Shown piece by piece: positions 37,670 through 47,700 of a DNA stretch of 64,000 bases. The notes under the pieces were generated by a model, which was given only the letters and a program-made list of their open reading frames with translations, ran no database searches and had not been told where the DNA came from. The stretch spans positions 1-64,000 of the forward strand of contig CAZHED010000029.1 in assembly GCA_964531095.1 (NCBI GenBank), given 5' to 3'. How positions within the stretch are numbered: position 1 is the first letter of the stretch; each line of letters begins with the position of its first letter. Source of the DNA: Palsa-1150 sp964531095. Lineage in GTDB: Bacteria > Myxococcota_A > Polyangia > Polyangiales > Polyangiaceae. The position numbers and the translations under genes were made by a program.

Positions 37670-38515
37670 CTACCGATTCGAGGCCAGCGCGTCGGCCATA
37701 CGCGCGAACGCCGCCACGTCGAGGGTCTCGCCGCGAACCTCGAGGGCAATCCCGGCAAGGGCAGCCGCTTGCTCGAGCGTGGCTGGGTCCGGTGCGAGGC
37801 GCGCCCACGCGTTGCGCAGGGTCTTGCGGCGCTGCTGAAACGCGCAGCGCACGAGCTCGCGGAAGGCGTCGGTCTCTCTCGCGCGCGGCGGATTCACGGG
37901 GACGAGCTCCACGACGGCGCTCGTCACTTCCGGGGCGGGATAGAAGGCGCCCGGCGGGGCGCGCAGAAGGCGCCGCACGTCGTAGGCCGCCCGAACGAAC
38001 ACCGAGAGCGCCCCCCAGCTCTTGGTCCCCGGCGTGGCCACGAGCCGGTCGGCCACCTCCTGCTGGATCATGAAGACGACCCTCTCGGCACGTCCGACGA
38101 TCTCGACCGCGCGACGAAGGAGCGGGCCGGTGATCGCGTATGGCAAGTTTCCGCAGAGAATGCGCGGCGAGCCCGCCTCGGGATCGCCGAGGAGCTGCGC
38201 GAGATCCACGGACTGCGCGTCCGCCTCGAGGATGCGAGCCGCGCTGGACGCGACCTCGCGATCGAGCAGCGGGACCAGATCGCGGTCGCGCTCGATGGCG
38301 ACCAGAGCTCTCGCGCGCTCCGCCAGAAGCCGCGTAAGGGTCCCGGTGCCCGCGCCGATCTCGACGACGCGTGCCCGCCCCACTTCGTCGTCGTGTACGC
38401 ACGCGACGGCGATCGCTTGCGCGATGGGCGCCGCGACGAGGAAGTTCTGTCCGAAGCTCTTTTTCGGCCGCAAGCCGGCGTCGCGCAGCAGGCCCCGCGG
38501 ATCGCGCGGGGTCAA
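37670..38515 (-). CDS. rsmA: 16S rRNA A1518/A1519 dimethyltransferase
   Basis: A 281-aa RsmA (KsgA) methyltransferase that dimethylates two adenines near the 3' end of 16S rRNA in ribosome maturation. Visible motifs are KKSFGQNFL at the start, the SAM-binding VEIGAGTGTLT, an IERD segment, the catalytic NLPYAITGPLL and the FYPAPEVTSAVV region. The TTG start at 38515 overlaps the stop of the DUF58 gene as TTGA; no ATG lies before the conserved QNFL region. It is last in the operon and convergent with the TPR gene 19 bp away. Confidence 0.96.
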   Translation of the reverse strand: MTPRDPRGLLRDAGLRPKKSFGQNFLVAAPIAQAIAVACVHDDEVGRARVVEIGAGTGTLTRLLAERARALVAIERDRDLVPLLDREVASSAARILEADAQSVDLAQLLGDPEAGSPRILCGNLPYAITGPLLRRAVEIVGRAERVVFMIQQEVADRLVATPGTKSWGALSVFVRAAYDVRRLLRAPPGAFYPAPEVTSAVVELVPVNPPRARETDAFRELVRCAFQQRRKTLRNAWARLAPDPATLEQAAALAGIALEVRGETLDVAAFARMADALASNR

Positions 38516-40080
38516 AGTGGAGGCCTCGCGACAGTCCGCGTGACCAGGCGCACGCCCATGCGGCGCAACAGCCGCTCCCCGCGGATCGCCATCGCCATGG
38601 CCCGACGGCGAACGGCCTCGTCGACCACGTCGGCGATCGGGCTGCGTCGCTCGCGTTGTGCCCCCACCGCGGCGTCGAGCGGGGGCAAGGTCCAGAGCAG
38701 CTCGATCCGGCGCGCCCGCAGGGCGCGGATGCCCTTGTTGGTCGCTGGCGGTCTCGCCGGCGGCACGGCCCACACGTGCACGACGCTCGCGCGGGGTTTT
38801 TCGGTCGCGATCTTCGCAAGCACCTGCGCCAGCATGCCCTCTGTGCGGTCGCGCTCGCCGTCGACGCGCGGAGGGGATTCGATTCCGAATGACGCAAGGT
38901 ACTGCCGGAGCGACTGCTCGCGCGGCGTGTGCGCGTACGGGAGGCGCGAGGCAAACGGCGCGCGCGCGCGCAGCTGCTCCGCGCGTCGGGCAAGGGCGTC
39001 GACATCACCCTTCGGCAGGTCCGCGAGCCCTTGCGGGTCGAGAGGCCGCGCGTGTTCGGCGACGCGTTGCGCTACGCCGCTCTCGTCGAGCTCCGAGCGG
39101 TCCGCGTCGACGCAGCTCGCGGCGCCGGCGAGGGCGGCTGCCACGGCGGCTGCGTGGGCCGCCCCCCGGCCGGGCGCGATCCACGCGCGCAGCCGAGACG
39201 CCGTGACGACCAGGCCCACTCGATCGCCGCGCCGCAAGCAGCGAGTCGCGTGCGACGCGACCTCTTCGACGACCCAATCGAGCGGCGCTCTGCCGGGCTC
39301 TCCGGCCAAGAGCTCCACCGAGGCATCGACCACGAGCCAAACGACGTCGCGGTCGTCGCGTTCCATCTCGCGCACGAGCAGCCGGCCGCGCCTTGCGCTC
39401 GCCTTCCATGCGATGCGCCGGAACGGATCGCCCGGCGCGTGATCGCGTAGCTCGCGCAGCTCTTCCCCGTCCCCGGCGAACGCCGCGGGCCGGCCGGTCT
39501 CCGAAGCCCGGCGCGAGCGCCCGCCGCGCGGAGAGCGAGCCAGAAGGGCCAGGCTCCGCGGCAGCACTTCGATGCCCAGTGGGCTGGCGAAAAGGAGCGG
39601 CACTTCGTACAGCCCCTCGCCTCCGAGCGGAGTGCCCCGGACCTCCAGCGCGAGCCCGTGCACGCCCCATCGACCCGCGCGCTTCGCGAGCAGCGTCACC
39701 GCGACGCTCGCGCGCCCTCCGGGCGGCAGATCGACCACCGTGGGCTCGATCTCGGCTTGGAGCATGCTGGACGCGATAGGACGCAGTCCCACTCCGCGGA
39801 CTGCCTGGCCGCTTCGGTTGCGCATCTCCGCTTCGAGCACCAGACGCTCCCCTCGCGCGACCCGATGCACGCGCGCGGTCACCGACCAAACGAGCTCGAA
39901 CCCCGCTTCGCGCAGGTTGGTCACGGTGAGGAGGGCCATCGCACGACCCACGGCAACCGCGATCAGCATGGCCCCGCCGAATGCGACGATCGGCGTCAAG
40001 CGCGACGCGGCGCCGAGCACGACCAGACCGGCGCCGGCGACCGCGACGTGTACGGTCGGTGGAGTCGGGTGAAGCTGCAT
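38512..40080 (-). CDS. DUF58 domain membrane protein
   Basis: A 522-aa protein with two N-terminal membrane helices (residues about 10-50), a beta-rich region, and the DUF58 core LRELRDHAPGDPFRRIAWKASARRGRLLVREMERD, followed by a vWA-like fold (VVWLVVDASVEL). DUF58 proteins are regularly encoded beside MoxR ATPases and are thought to act with them as envelope chaperones or in complex assembly; the exact function is unknown. ATG 40080 lacks a good ribosome site. The stop overlaps rsmA. Confidence 0.9.
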   Translation of the reverse strand: MQLHPTPPTVHVAVAGAGLVVLGAASRLTPIVAFGGAMLIAVAVGRAMALLTVTNLREAGFELVWSVTARVHRVARGERLVLEAEMRNRSGQAVRGVGLRPIASSMLQAEIEPTVVDLPPGGRASVAVTLLAKRAGRWGVHGLALEVRGTPLGGEGLYEVPLLFASPLGIEVLPRSLALLARSPRGGRSRRASETGRPAAFAGDGEELRELRDHAPGDPFRRIAWKASARRGRLLVREMERDDRDVVWLVVDASVELLAGEPGRAPLDWVVEEVASHATRCLRRGDRVGLVVTASRLRAWIAPGRGAAHAAAVAAALAGAASCVDADRSELDESGVAQRVAEHARPLDPQGLADLPKGDVDALARRAEQLRARAPFASRLPYAHTPREQSLRQYLASFGIESPPRVDGERDRTEGMLAQVLAKIATEKPRASVVHVWAVPPARPPATNKGIRALRARRIELLWTLPPLDAAVGAQRERRSPIADVVDEAVRRRAMAMAIRGERLLRRMGVRLVTRTVARPPL

Positions 40081-40116
40081 CGGGATGGCCGTCGCGACGT
40101 GAATGCCGCCAACGCT

Positions 40117-41085
40117 CTATACCGCGCGCATGCCGCGCCGAAAGCTTACCTTCGAGAGCGCCTCTTCGATGAGTCGCTCTTGCGCCCTCGGCTCGGCCTC
40201 GGCCTCCGCGGTCATGACCAAACGGTGACCGAGCACGCTCGGCGCCACGATACGGAGGTCGTCGGGCGTCACGAAGGGGCGCCCCTCGATGAGCGCCCAG
40301 GCCTTCGCTGCCTGGATCAGGCCGAGCGTCGCGCGGGGGCTAGCGCCCAGAGCCACGCGCGGGTGGGAGCGCGTGAAAGCTGTGAGCCCCACCGCATAAT
40401 CATAGAGGTCGTCTTCGACGTGAACGGTCGACGCGACGACTTGAAGCCGGGCTGCGCTCGCGGCATCGAGCACCGGGTGGGCGACCGGGGACTCCACTCC
40501 GTGGGCCTTGAGCATTTGCACCTCCTCGCGCGGCGCGGGATAGCCCATCGCGACGCGGACGAGGAAGCGGTCGATCTGGGCTTCGGGCAGCGGATACGTT
40601 CCCTCGAGGTCGATCGGGTTTTGCGTGGCCAAAACGAGGAACGGCGCCGGCAGCTCGAAACGATCGCCCTCGATCGTGACCTGGCGCTCCTGCATCGCCT
40701 CGAGGAGCGCGCTTTGGGTCTTGGCCGGCGCCCGGTTGATCTCGTCCGCGAGAACGATGTTGGCGAAGATGGGCCCCGCGCGAAGCGAGAAGGTTCCGTC
40801 GCGCGGTGACAGCACGTACGTGCCCGTGATGTCCGCCGGCAGGAGATCCGGAGTGAACTGGATCCGCCGTGCGCTGCACCCGAGCGCCGTCGCAAACGCT
40901 TTGACGAGCGTCGTCTTCGCAACGCCGGGCACGCCCTCGAGGAGCGCATGTCCGCGCGCGAGGAGCGCGAGAAGGATGGTGTCGACCGGGCGGAGCGAGC
41001 CGACGTAGACGCGCGATACCTCGCGCCGCAATAGGTCGATGCGCTCGCGCGCGGCGGCGATGTCGTTTGTTGCGGCGGCGGTCAC
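40117..41085 (-). CDS. MoxR-family AAA+ ATPase
   Basis: A 322-aa MoxR ATPase. Walker A GVPGVAKTTLVKA near residue 51, Walker B IVLADEINRAPAKTQSALLEAMQE, sensor 1 VLATQNPIDLEGTYPLPEAQ, and the C-terminal lid are present. MoxR proteins act as chaperones in maturing protein complexes, usually with DUF58 and vWA partners, here the next gene. The GTG start at 41085 overlaps the stop of the upstream DUF4350 gene as GTGA. Confidence 0.95.
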   Translation of the reverse strand: MTAAATNDIAAARERIDLLRREVSRVYVGSLRPVDTILLALLARGHALLEGVPGVAKTTLVKAFATALGCSARRIQFTPDLLPADITGTYVLSPRDGTFSLRAGPIFANIVLADEINRAPAKTQSALLEAMQERQVTIEGDRFELPAPFLVLATQNPIDLEGTYPLPEAQIDRFLVRVAMGYPAPREEVQMLKAHGVESPVAHPVLDAASAARLQVVASTVHVEDDLYDYAVGLTAFTRSHPRVALGASPRATLGLIQAAKAWALIEGRPFVTPDDLRIVAPSVLGHRLVMTAEAEAEPRAQERLIEEALSKVSFRRGMRAV

Positions 41086-42590
41086 GGCGATCGAGCGACT
41101 CTATCATGTGGCTTATCGAGCACATCGAGGAGCGCCCGAACCTTCGCCGCGACCGCGATCACGTTCCCGTCGCCATGGCCTTGCCAAATGCGATCGAACG
41201 GACGGTTGCGCCCCGCGGGGTTGGCGAAGAGCGCCTCCACGCGGCCGAGCTCGCCCAGAACGTCCGAGAGAGCGCGCGCGTGACGGTCGTCGAGCAGCCC
41301 GGCGGCGCGCACTTTGGCGACGAGCTCATCGCGCGGCGGAGCGTGATCGAGCCCGAGCCGGGTCGCCAGCTGCTCCTCGAGCGCACTTTTCAGCTCCAGT
41401 GTCGCAAGCACACGCGACGCATGGGGGGCCCCCAAGACGGCTGCGTGGCCGGCGACGCCACCCTGAAGGGCCGCGGGCACCGCGCGCACGAATCTCGGCA
41501 GGACCGCCCTGTGCGTTCGGCCGACCCGCGCGCTCGTCCAGACCACCACGCCGAGGCCCACGGCAAGCGCCGCGAAGTAGGCCGCGCCCGGCGGCAGTCC
41601 TTCGCGACGGAGCGTCTCGAGCCCGTCGAGAACCGCGCGCCGAGCTTCGCCGGCAGCGGTGGCCGCAGACGAAGCGTCACCGAAGGCCCCGGTCGTCCGA
41701 AAGCGATTCGCGACCACGTAGAGAGTGCCTCCCCGTTTGCCCCATACGTCGTCGTCCACGGCATACCGGAGGAGCGCGAGCGACAGCGCGCGGTTGCCCG
41801 GATAACGCATCATGCCGTTGATCGGGATCGAGGCGTCGCCGACCGCGATGAAGCGACCGTGGCCAACCGCACCGGCGACCGCGAGCAAGACGTCGGGATC
41901 GCCATCGCCGCGGACGACGAGGAGCGGAGAGAGCCCTCGGTGCTCGAGCCCGGTGCCATGGTTGGTCACGACATGCAGGACGTCGCGCACGGTCGGGTGC
42001 GCGCTCGCGGGCTCCGCGATCGCCAAAGACGGCTTGTCGCGCAGCATCTCCGCGGGTCGCGCCGGCAGGGGCACGCGCCGGATGCCGAAGCGGGTGAGAA
42101 GGTCGTCGCCGGTACCGTAATCGTCGAGGAGAATGAGCCGCCCGCCGGCGCGCATGAACGCGGCGAGCTCGTCCACATCGAGCGGCCGCTCGGGGTGAAC
42201 CATGACGACACCGTCTTCGCGCTTGAGCTCACCGAGGGGGAGCGTGGAACCAAGGGCGACGCGTGCCGTTCCGAGATCGCTTTGCGCCATGCGCACGAGC
42301 TGCGAGAGCCCCTCCCAGTCCTGCCCCTCGAGTTCGAACGGAGCGGCGAGCGCCCGCCCCTCGCATGACGCGCACGCGAGGAGGAGGAGCACGAGGAGCA
42401 GAAGAGAGGGCCAGAAAAACCAGCGGGAGCAGCGTGACCAGAGCCTCGGCCCAAAGACGGCGAGTCGCGCGACCGAAGGACCGAGCCGGAAAGCGGGCCA
42501 AGAAGCCCAAGAAGCAGGCCAAGTAACGGGCCAAAAAGCTGGCCAAAAAGCTAGGAGGAAGCCACCGGCACCGCGGCCGGTGGGTGTCAA
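41082..42590 (-). CDS. DUF4350 domain protein
   Basis: A roughly 502-aa protein with an N-terminal hydrophobic segment (WPSLLLLVLLLLACASC), a DUF4350 domain (VHPERPLDVDELAAFMRAGG, LILLDDYGTGDDLL), a second membrane helix (AAYFAALAVGLGVVVWTSA) and a helical C-terminus. DUF4350 genes often accompany MoxR and DUF58, as here. The start is uncertain: TTG 42590 is used because no ATG or GTG lies between the preceding sequence and the signal-like segment. That choice gives an odd Trp-Pro-rich leader encoded by repeated GGCCAAAAAGCT-type sequence. Confidence 0.75.
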   Translation of the reverse strand: MTPTGRGAGGFLLAFWPAFWPVTWPASWASWPAFRLGPSVARLAVFGPRLWSRCSRWFFWPSLLLLVLLLLACASCEGRALAAPFELEGQDWEGLSQLVRMAQSDLGTARVALGSTLPLGELKREDGVVMVHPERPLDVDELAAFMRAGGRLILLDDYGTGDDLLTRFGIRRVPLPARPAEMLRDKPSLAIAEPASAHPTVRDVLHVVTNHGTGLEHRGLSPLLVVRGDGDPDVLLAVAGAVGHGRFIAVGDASIPINGMMRYPGNRALSLALLRYAVDDDVWGKRGGTLYVVANRFRTTGAFGDASSAATAAGEARRAVLDGLETLRREGLPPGAAYFAALAVGLGVVVWTSARVGRTHRAVLPRFVRAVPAALQGGVAGHAAVLGAPHASRVLATLELKSALEEQLATRLGLDHAPPRDELVAKVRAAGLLDDRHARALSDVLGELGRVEALFANPAGRNRPFDRIWQGHGDGNVIAVAAKVRALLDVLDKPHDRVARSP

Positions 42591-42616
42591 GGCAGAGTCG
42601 ATCCTCGGCTTGACCG

Positions 42617-42632
42617 TGGCACTGGCGTTGCT
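42617..42632 (+). promoter_or_regulatory. Sigma-54 (-24/-12) promoter, overlapping a sigma-70-like site
   Basis: TGGCAC, five bases, TTGCT matches the sigma-54 consensus at all positions except one (T for G after CAC), with exact spacing. The start point would be near 42643, upstream of the 60-aa gene. A TTGACC (42610-42615) with TATTTT 16 bp later overlaps it, so a sigma-70 start is also possible. Confidence 0.6.
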
Positions 42633-42715
42633 ATTTTGCAAAGTAGAGTGCTCCCCTAGTCGGTCCCCGGCACGCTTGGCTCGCTTCGCTTGTGCAGTCA
42701 CAGAAGGTCCCAACC

Positions 42716-42898
42716 ATGCTGCCTCCTTTCATCATCGAGCAGATCCGCCGGCGCGAAGAGCAGGAGCGCGCTCGACCCGAGCAGCCTCGCCTCGAGATCC
42801 CGCTCGAGCGGCCGGCTCCTCGCGCGCCCAAGGCGCCCGACGAGAACGGAGACCGAGGCGTCGTGATCATAGACCTGATGGGCGGTGACATCGACTGA
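42716..42898 (+). CDS. Small conserved-looking protein, 60 aa
   Basis: A 60-aa protein beginning MLPPFIIEQIRRREEQE, then a charged Pro-rich middle and a hydrophobic acidic tail (VVIIDLMGGDID). ATG 42716 has AGAAGG 8 nt upstream, and a promoter lies in the short space to the divergent operon, which supports a real gene. Short proteins with such a PPFIIEQIRRRE start recur, as far as I recall, in myxobacteria, but no function is known. The helical first half could bind a partner protein. Confidence 0.7.
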   Translation: MLPPFIIEQIRRREEQERARPEQPRLEIPLERPAPRAPKAPDENGDRGVVIIDLMGGDID

Positions 42899-42944
42899 GC
42901 GCCGTGCGAGGCGCGGCCCGTCGGGGAAGGCCCGTTGGCGGAGG

Positions 42945-42970
42945 CTCGTCGGGGAGACTCGTCGGGGAGA
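42945..42970 (+). repeat. 13-bp direct repeat in the leader of the lipoprotein pair
   Basis: Two perfect tandem copies of CTCGTCGGGGAGA, with a third partial copy (CGTCGGGGA) about 25 bp earlier. They lie between the 60-aa gene and the lipoprotein gene at 43036 and may be binding sites or slippage products. Confidence 0.7.
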
Positions 42971-43035
42971 GATGTCGGTCACCTTCGGTGTATCGGCTCG
43001 ACACGTAGGGTGGCGCTGACTAGTCTCCGCGCCCC

Positions 43036-44757
43036 ATGGGGTTTCTCTCGCGGGCGGGGCAGATACTGCTCGGTACCGCTGTGGTCGGAGCCGCGGTCCC
43101 CTCGTGCTACTCGGCGGGCGCAGGCACGTCGCCCCCTCCCAAGACTTTCTACTTTCCGGTCGGGCTCGCCGTCTCGAGCGATGGGAACGTTCTCTACGCG
43201 GTCAACTCGGACTTCGACCTGCAATGGAACGGCGGAACGCTCCAGAGCTACGACCTTGGCACGCTGCGCGTCGACGCAGCGAATCAAATCGCCAACCCGC
43301 CGGCCGGCTGCCCAGAGAGCCCTCCACCTGGGGGGGCGCTTCTTGGCCAGAGGTGCGCGCCTCCGACGCCTTCCCAGACGTACTTCAAAGACTCGGCCAC
43401 CATCGGCGCGTTCGCGACCGACCTGCAGGTTTCGGTCGGGGGAGCGCCGGCCGTGCCCGTGTCAGGCGGGGGACAGTCCTCTACTGCGAAGGCCGGCCCG
43501 AAGCGGCTCTTCATCCCCGTGCGCGGAGACGCCACGGTCACTTGGGCCGCGATCGGCACCGATCCCAGCAACCCCTGGAAGATCGAGTGCGGCCAGCCTC
43601 TCTATGGGAGGTGCGACGCGGCCCATCAGGCAGGCAACGACCCCAACCAGCCCGGCAACACGCGGCAGGTCACGATGCCCGGGGAACCTTTCGGCATCGC
43701 CCAGACCGAAGATGGTCGGTACCTGGCCGTCACCAGCCAGACGACTGCGCAAACGTCCCTTTTGACCACCGGATTCCCATCGCCGAAGCCACCGGCCGAT
43801 CCGCTGGCGAACGATCCCACGATGGAGTTCGTGCTCGGGGGGATGCCCGTTGGGGGGATCGGCATCGCCGCCGTTCCGCACGATCCCGATGCTCCTCCGC
43901 CGGGCTGGACGACACCGCCGGTCACGATGTCCGCGACGACCTGCCAGGATCCGGCGCAAGTAGCGCCGTGCCTGTCGTCGCGCTGCGAAGACGTGGGCAA
44001 CGAGCTCCCTTGCGTGCGACCGGCCTTCCTCGAGACCAGCCGCAGCGTCGCGGAGATCGACCTGCTCCGCCTTTACGACGACGATGGCTCCTCCCAGGCC
44101 CGTCCCTTTCTGGCGCGCGAAGGCGCGTTTCCTATCACGTCGAACGCGGTGGGTACGGACTCGCGCGGAATCGTCATCGATCCCACGCCGCGGATCTCTT
44201 GCAAGAGCCAGTGTGGCCCTGGGGACCAGGCTTGCAGAACCGCGTGCGGCCAGCTCGCGGCGCGAGTCTTCTTCGCCAGCCGCACCCCGCCGGCGCTTGG
44301 CATCGGCGAGATCGGCGGGCCGCCGCCGAACGGCGTGGGGGCATACGATCCCGACCGGCTCGTGCTCACCGGCAACGTTCCGCTACCCCCCGGGCCGTCC
44401 AACGTATACCTCGCGCCGATCGTCGACAGAGCCGGCAACTTCGCGTTGCGCGTTTTCGTTGTGTGCTTCGACAGTGACCAGATCGTCGTTTACGACCCGG
44501 ACGCCGGAGCGGTGGAGAACGTGATCAACGTGGGGGCCGGACCGTTCTCGATGGCGTTCGATCCATTCGTCATGTGGGACGTGGGCCGGCATTCGTCCGC
44601 GAGCGATGCGAAGGTGCCCTATCGGTTCGCTTACGTCGCGAGCTTCACGCAATCGTACGTCCAGATGATCGACCTCGACAACCACCAGCCCACCGCCGAA
44701 ACGTTCGAAAACATCGTCTTCACGCTCGGCCAGCCGACGCTGCCGAAGGGCCAATGA
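43036..44757 (+). CDS. Large beta-propeller-like lipoprotein (first of a pair)
   Basis: A 573-aa exported protein with a hydrophobic leader and a Cys at GAAVPSC, a plausible lipid site. The body has YVTN/NHL-like propeller strands (FYFPVGLAVSSDGNVLYAVN, VINVGAGPFSMAFDP) and several Cys pairs suggesting disulfides. No catalytic motif is seen. It overlaps the next gene by 4 bp (ATGA), so the two are made together and may form a surface complex. Confidence 0.75.
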   Translation: MGFLSRAGQILLGTAVVGAAVPSCYSAGAGTSPPPKTFYFPVGLAVSSDGNVLYAVNSDFDLQWNGGTLQSYDLGTLRVDAANQIANPPAGCPESPPPGGALLGQRCAPPTPSQTYFKDSATIGAFATDLQVSVGGAPAVPVSGGGQSSTAKAGPKRLFIPVRGDATVTWAAIGTDPSNPWKIECGQPLYGRCDAAHQAGNDPNQPGNTRQVTMPGEPFGIAQTEDGRYLAVTSQTTAQTSLLTTGFPSPKPPADPLANDPTMEFVLGGMPVGGIGIAAVPHDPDAPPPGWTTPPVTMSATTCQDPAQVAPCLSSRCEDVGNELPCVRPAFLETSRSVAEIDLLRLYDDDGSSQARPFLAREGAFPITSNAVGTDSRGIVIDPTPRISCKSQCGPGDQACRTACGQLAARVFFASRTPPALGIGEIGGPPPNGVGAYDPDRLVLTGNVPLPPGPSNVYLAPIVDRAGNFALRVFVVCFDSDQIVVYDPDAGAVENVINVGAGPFSMAFDPFVMWDVGRHSSASDAKVPYRFAYVASFTQSYVQMIDLDNHQPTAETFENIVFTLGQPTLPKGQ

Positions 44758-47700
44758 CCATCCCGCGAAAGCGTGTCGCCGGCGTGGTTACCGCCATGCT
44801 GGCCGTCGCCGCCGCCGTATCGGTCGCAGCGGTGTCGGTCGCCAGCTGCGCCCAGACGCCTCCGAACGTGACACCCCATACCTTCCGCCAAGCGCAGAAG
44901 GTCGACTTCATCTGCATGCAGGTCAACGACGCGAACGGGAATGCTCGGCCGTTCCCAACGCCCGTCGCGCAGGCCCAGTGCGCCCCCGTCCCGCTCAACG
45001 TGAACGGCGCGTTGTTGGAGTTTCACCTCTACGCCGTGGTGACGCAGACGACGCCCGGCGAGCTCGCGGTCGTAGATCTGACTGCGGGCAACGTCGTCGA
45101 CGTCGATAAATCGACCCCGGGGGTCAATTTCATTCCCGTGGGCGCAAACCCGACGGACGTGGCGGTCGCTCCGGGTGAGGCGCCCGCGTTCACGTTCGTG
45201 TCGAGCCGCGACCCGAACAAGATGGCGATTTATGCGATCGACAACGCGCGGCTACTCGGCAATTCGACCGGAACCCAGCCGCCGCAGCCGCTGACCCTGT
45301 CGGACCTTAAGGCGTGCGCCCTACCACAGCCGCCCCAAGCCCTCGCGGTCGTCCCCGCGAACGCGCCGGACGGAGGACCCTCGGGAAGCGCGTACGCGGT
45401 CGTCGTTCTGTTGGCGGCCGCCGGCGGCGCTTCGGGCATGCCCGGAGCTTCCGTTCTGACACTCGACCCGTCGAAGCTTGCGGCGGCGGCCCCCGGGACG
45501 CTCCAGCCTTGTTCTTCCCTGGGCGCTGTGCTCTCCGTGACGCCGCTCTCCGGAGATCTTCCGTCATCGTGGGCTCCCGGACCCGCCTGGCCAGACGGAG
45601 TTCCTTACGCAGATGCGGGCGGGCCGACGCCTCTGCCCCAGTGCCCGGGGGCTGCTGCGCTCGGCGACGGGGGCGCGGTGGTCGATAGCGGGGGCGCGGA
45701 CGACGGCGGGGGCGCGGTGGTCGATGGCGGCAGCGGGGACTCCGACGGCGGTGCCGACGTCGTCGCGCCCCCCGCCCTTCCCGACGCCGGCGCCCCCGAC
45801 GCAGTCGGCTTCGCGCTGCCGGCTGTGCCATCCCTGCAGCCGCACCCCACGTCGATGGCGATGCGCAGCGACATGCCGCTGCTCTACGTGGCCGACGAAG
45901 CGGTGCCGGTTATCCACGTGATCGACTTGCACGACCCATCGAACCCGACCGAGCTCGAGCCCCTCCTGGCGACCAGCCTCGTCGAGCCCTTGCGACGGGT
46001 GGCGGTCGGAGGGATCGCGATCAGTCCGACGACACACGACTTCAAGACCTACCTCTACGCGATCGACGCCAGGCAGGGCACGTTGATGGTCTACGACGTC
46101 ACCGACCCGGCGACGTCTCCGCATTCGCCGCTCCAACGGCCGCACCCCGAGCTGAACCCGCTCGCGCTGCCCGATCGGCTCAGCTTTGCAGCGCCCGTCG
46201 CGGCCGTCGCATTCGTCCAGCACGACTGGTCGCTCCCGTCGCCGGCCGCGCCGCTCGACCCGATCCATCAGTACACGGGCCTCATTTGCAATCCGAATCC
46301 GAACGCGCATCCCGATGCGGGGGCGTTCGTCGACCTCGGCGCGTATTACCGCGCGGATCAGACCGCTCGGATCCAACCCACCGATACGCAAGGGGGAACG
46401 GTCATAACCTTGCCGACGCGCCTCCGGGGTATCTTTGGGTTTGTCACGCTGTCGAACGGCAACGTCGTCACTGTCGACGTCGACGACTGGGACGCGCCTT
46501 GCCGTCGGCCGGACCCGATGGCTGTCGGCGTGGTCCCCGATCCGTCGAATGCGAGCATCCAGTACGACGCCGGCGTCACCGGCGTGCTGGACATCCCCCA
46601 GTCCCAAGACGGCGGGCCCGGCGACTTGGACCCGTACCAAGCGCCAATCACCTACAACAGCGCCATCCCTGGGAGCGCGGCGGTGACCCTCGAAGCCTTC
46701 TTTCCGGTGTCCGCGCCGCACCGCCTGCGCTCTGCTTCTCTGCTGCGCAACGACCCAACCTCGGGCGTGCACGTGCCGAATCTGATCGGCGTCCCGCAGC
46801 TGGTCAACGCGAGCGGTGCGCCGGTGTCGACGTCCGGCTCCGCGGCCGCGACCAATCCGATCCTCCTGCCGGCCCCCCTGTCCTCGGGCTTTATCGACCC
46901 GACGTACATCCAGAACCCGACCGAGCCGAACCCGAGCGCGCGGGTCGTGCCTTCGCCGCAGCTCGCGACCGCGAGCCTGACCGGCAAAGTCCCCGCTGCG
47001 CTGTTCCCGGGCCTATCGGCGTCGAACACCCCCGGGGTGCGGATCTCGTTCGACGACCCGACGGCCTCTGTGGACCAGGACTGGACGGTGACCTACGAAG
47101 GCGCCTTGCCGACCGTAGGCGGCATTGCGGTGACCATGGCGTCCACCGATGCGTACCAAACGCTCACGCTCTCCGCCCCAGGCGCGAGCTTCTGCGCGCG
47201 GGGCATCGAAGACTGGACCATCGGGCAGCAGCGAGCGAGCCAGTTGATCGGAGCGCTGGGCGACACGGGGTTGCCGACGCCCCCGGCCTTCGTCTTCACG
47301 CAGCAGCCGACGCCGCCCCTGGCGCCCCTGGCGCAGTGGACATCGGACTACGTCGAGATCGTCGACGACCTGGTCGCCCCGAACGACCCGTACTGGAGCA
47401 GCGCGGCCACCCAAGTCGACGGCGGCCCCGACGACTGCTGGGACGGATCCCTACAGAACGACCAGGACCCGAACGTCGCGAGCAACCGGTATAACGCCTG
47501 CTTTCAGACGTTCGGCGCCGCGTCCACAGCCGACACGTTCCTCGCGCGCGATTTCCCGATCCTCCAAGCACGTGACGACTCGCTCGTGATCGGGCGATTC
47601 GCCTGGTATCCGACCGATCCGAAGACGAATGGCGTAGTTGCCGAGCAGACGACCAACCGCGTCGTCGCTCACGCCGATGCGTCGAACGCACCTTTCTTGC

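Noticed and set aside
42263..42526. Plus-strand ORF ending in a Lys/Ala-rich, histone-H1-like tail
   Set aside because: It is the antisense of the DUF4350 leader repeat; no ribosome site and an Arg-rich body typical of shadow frames.
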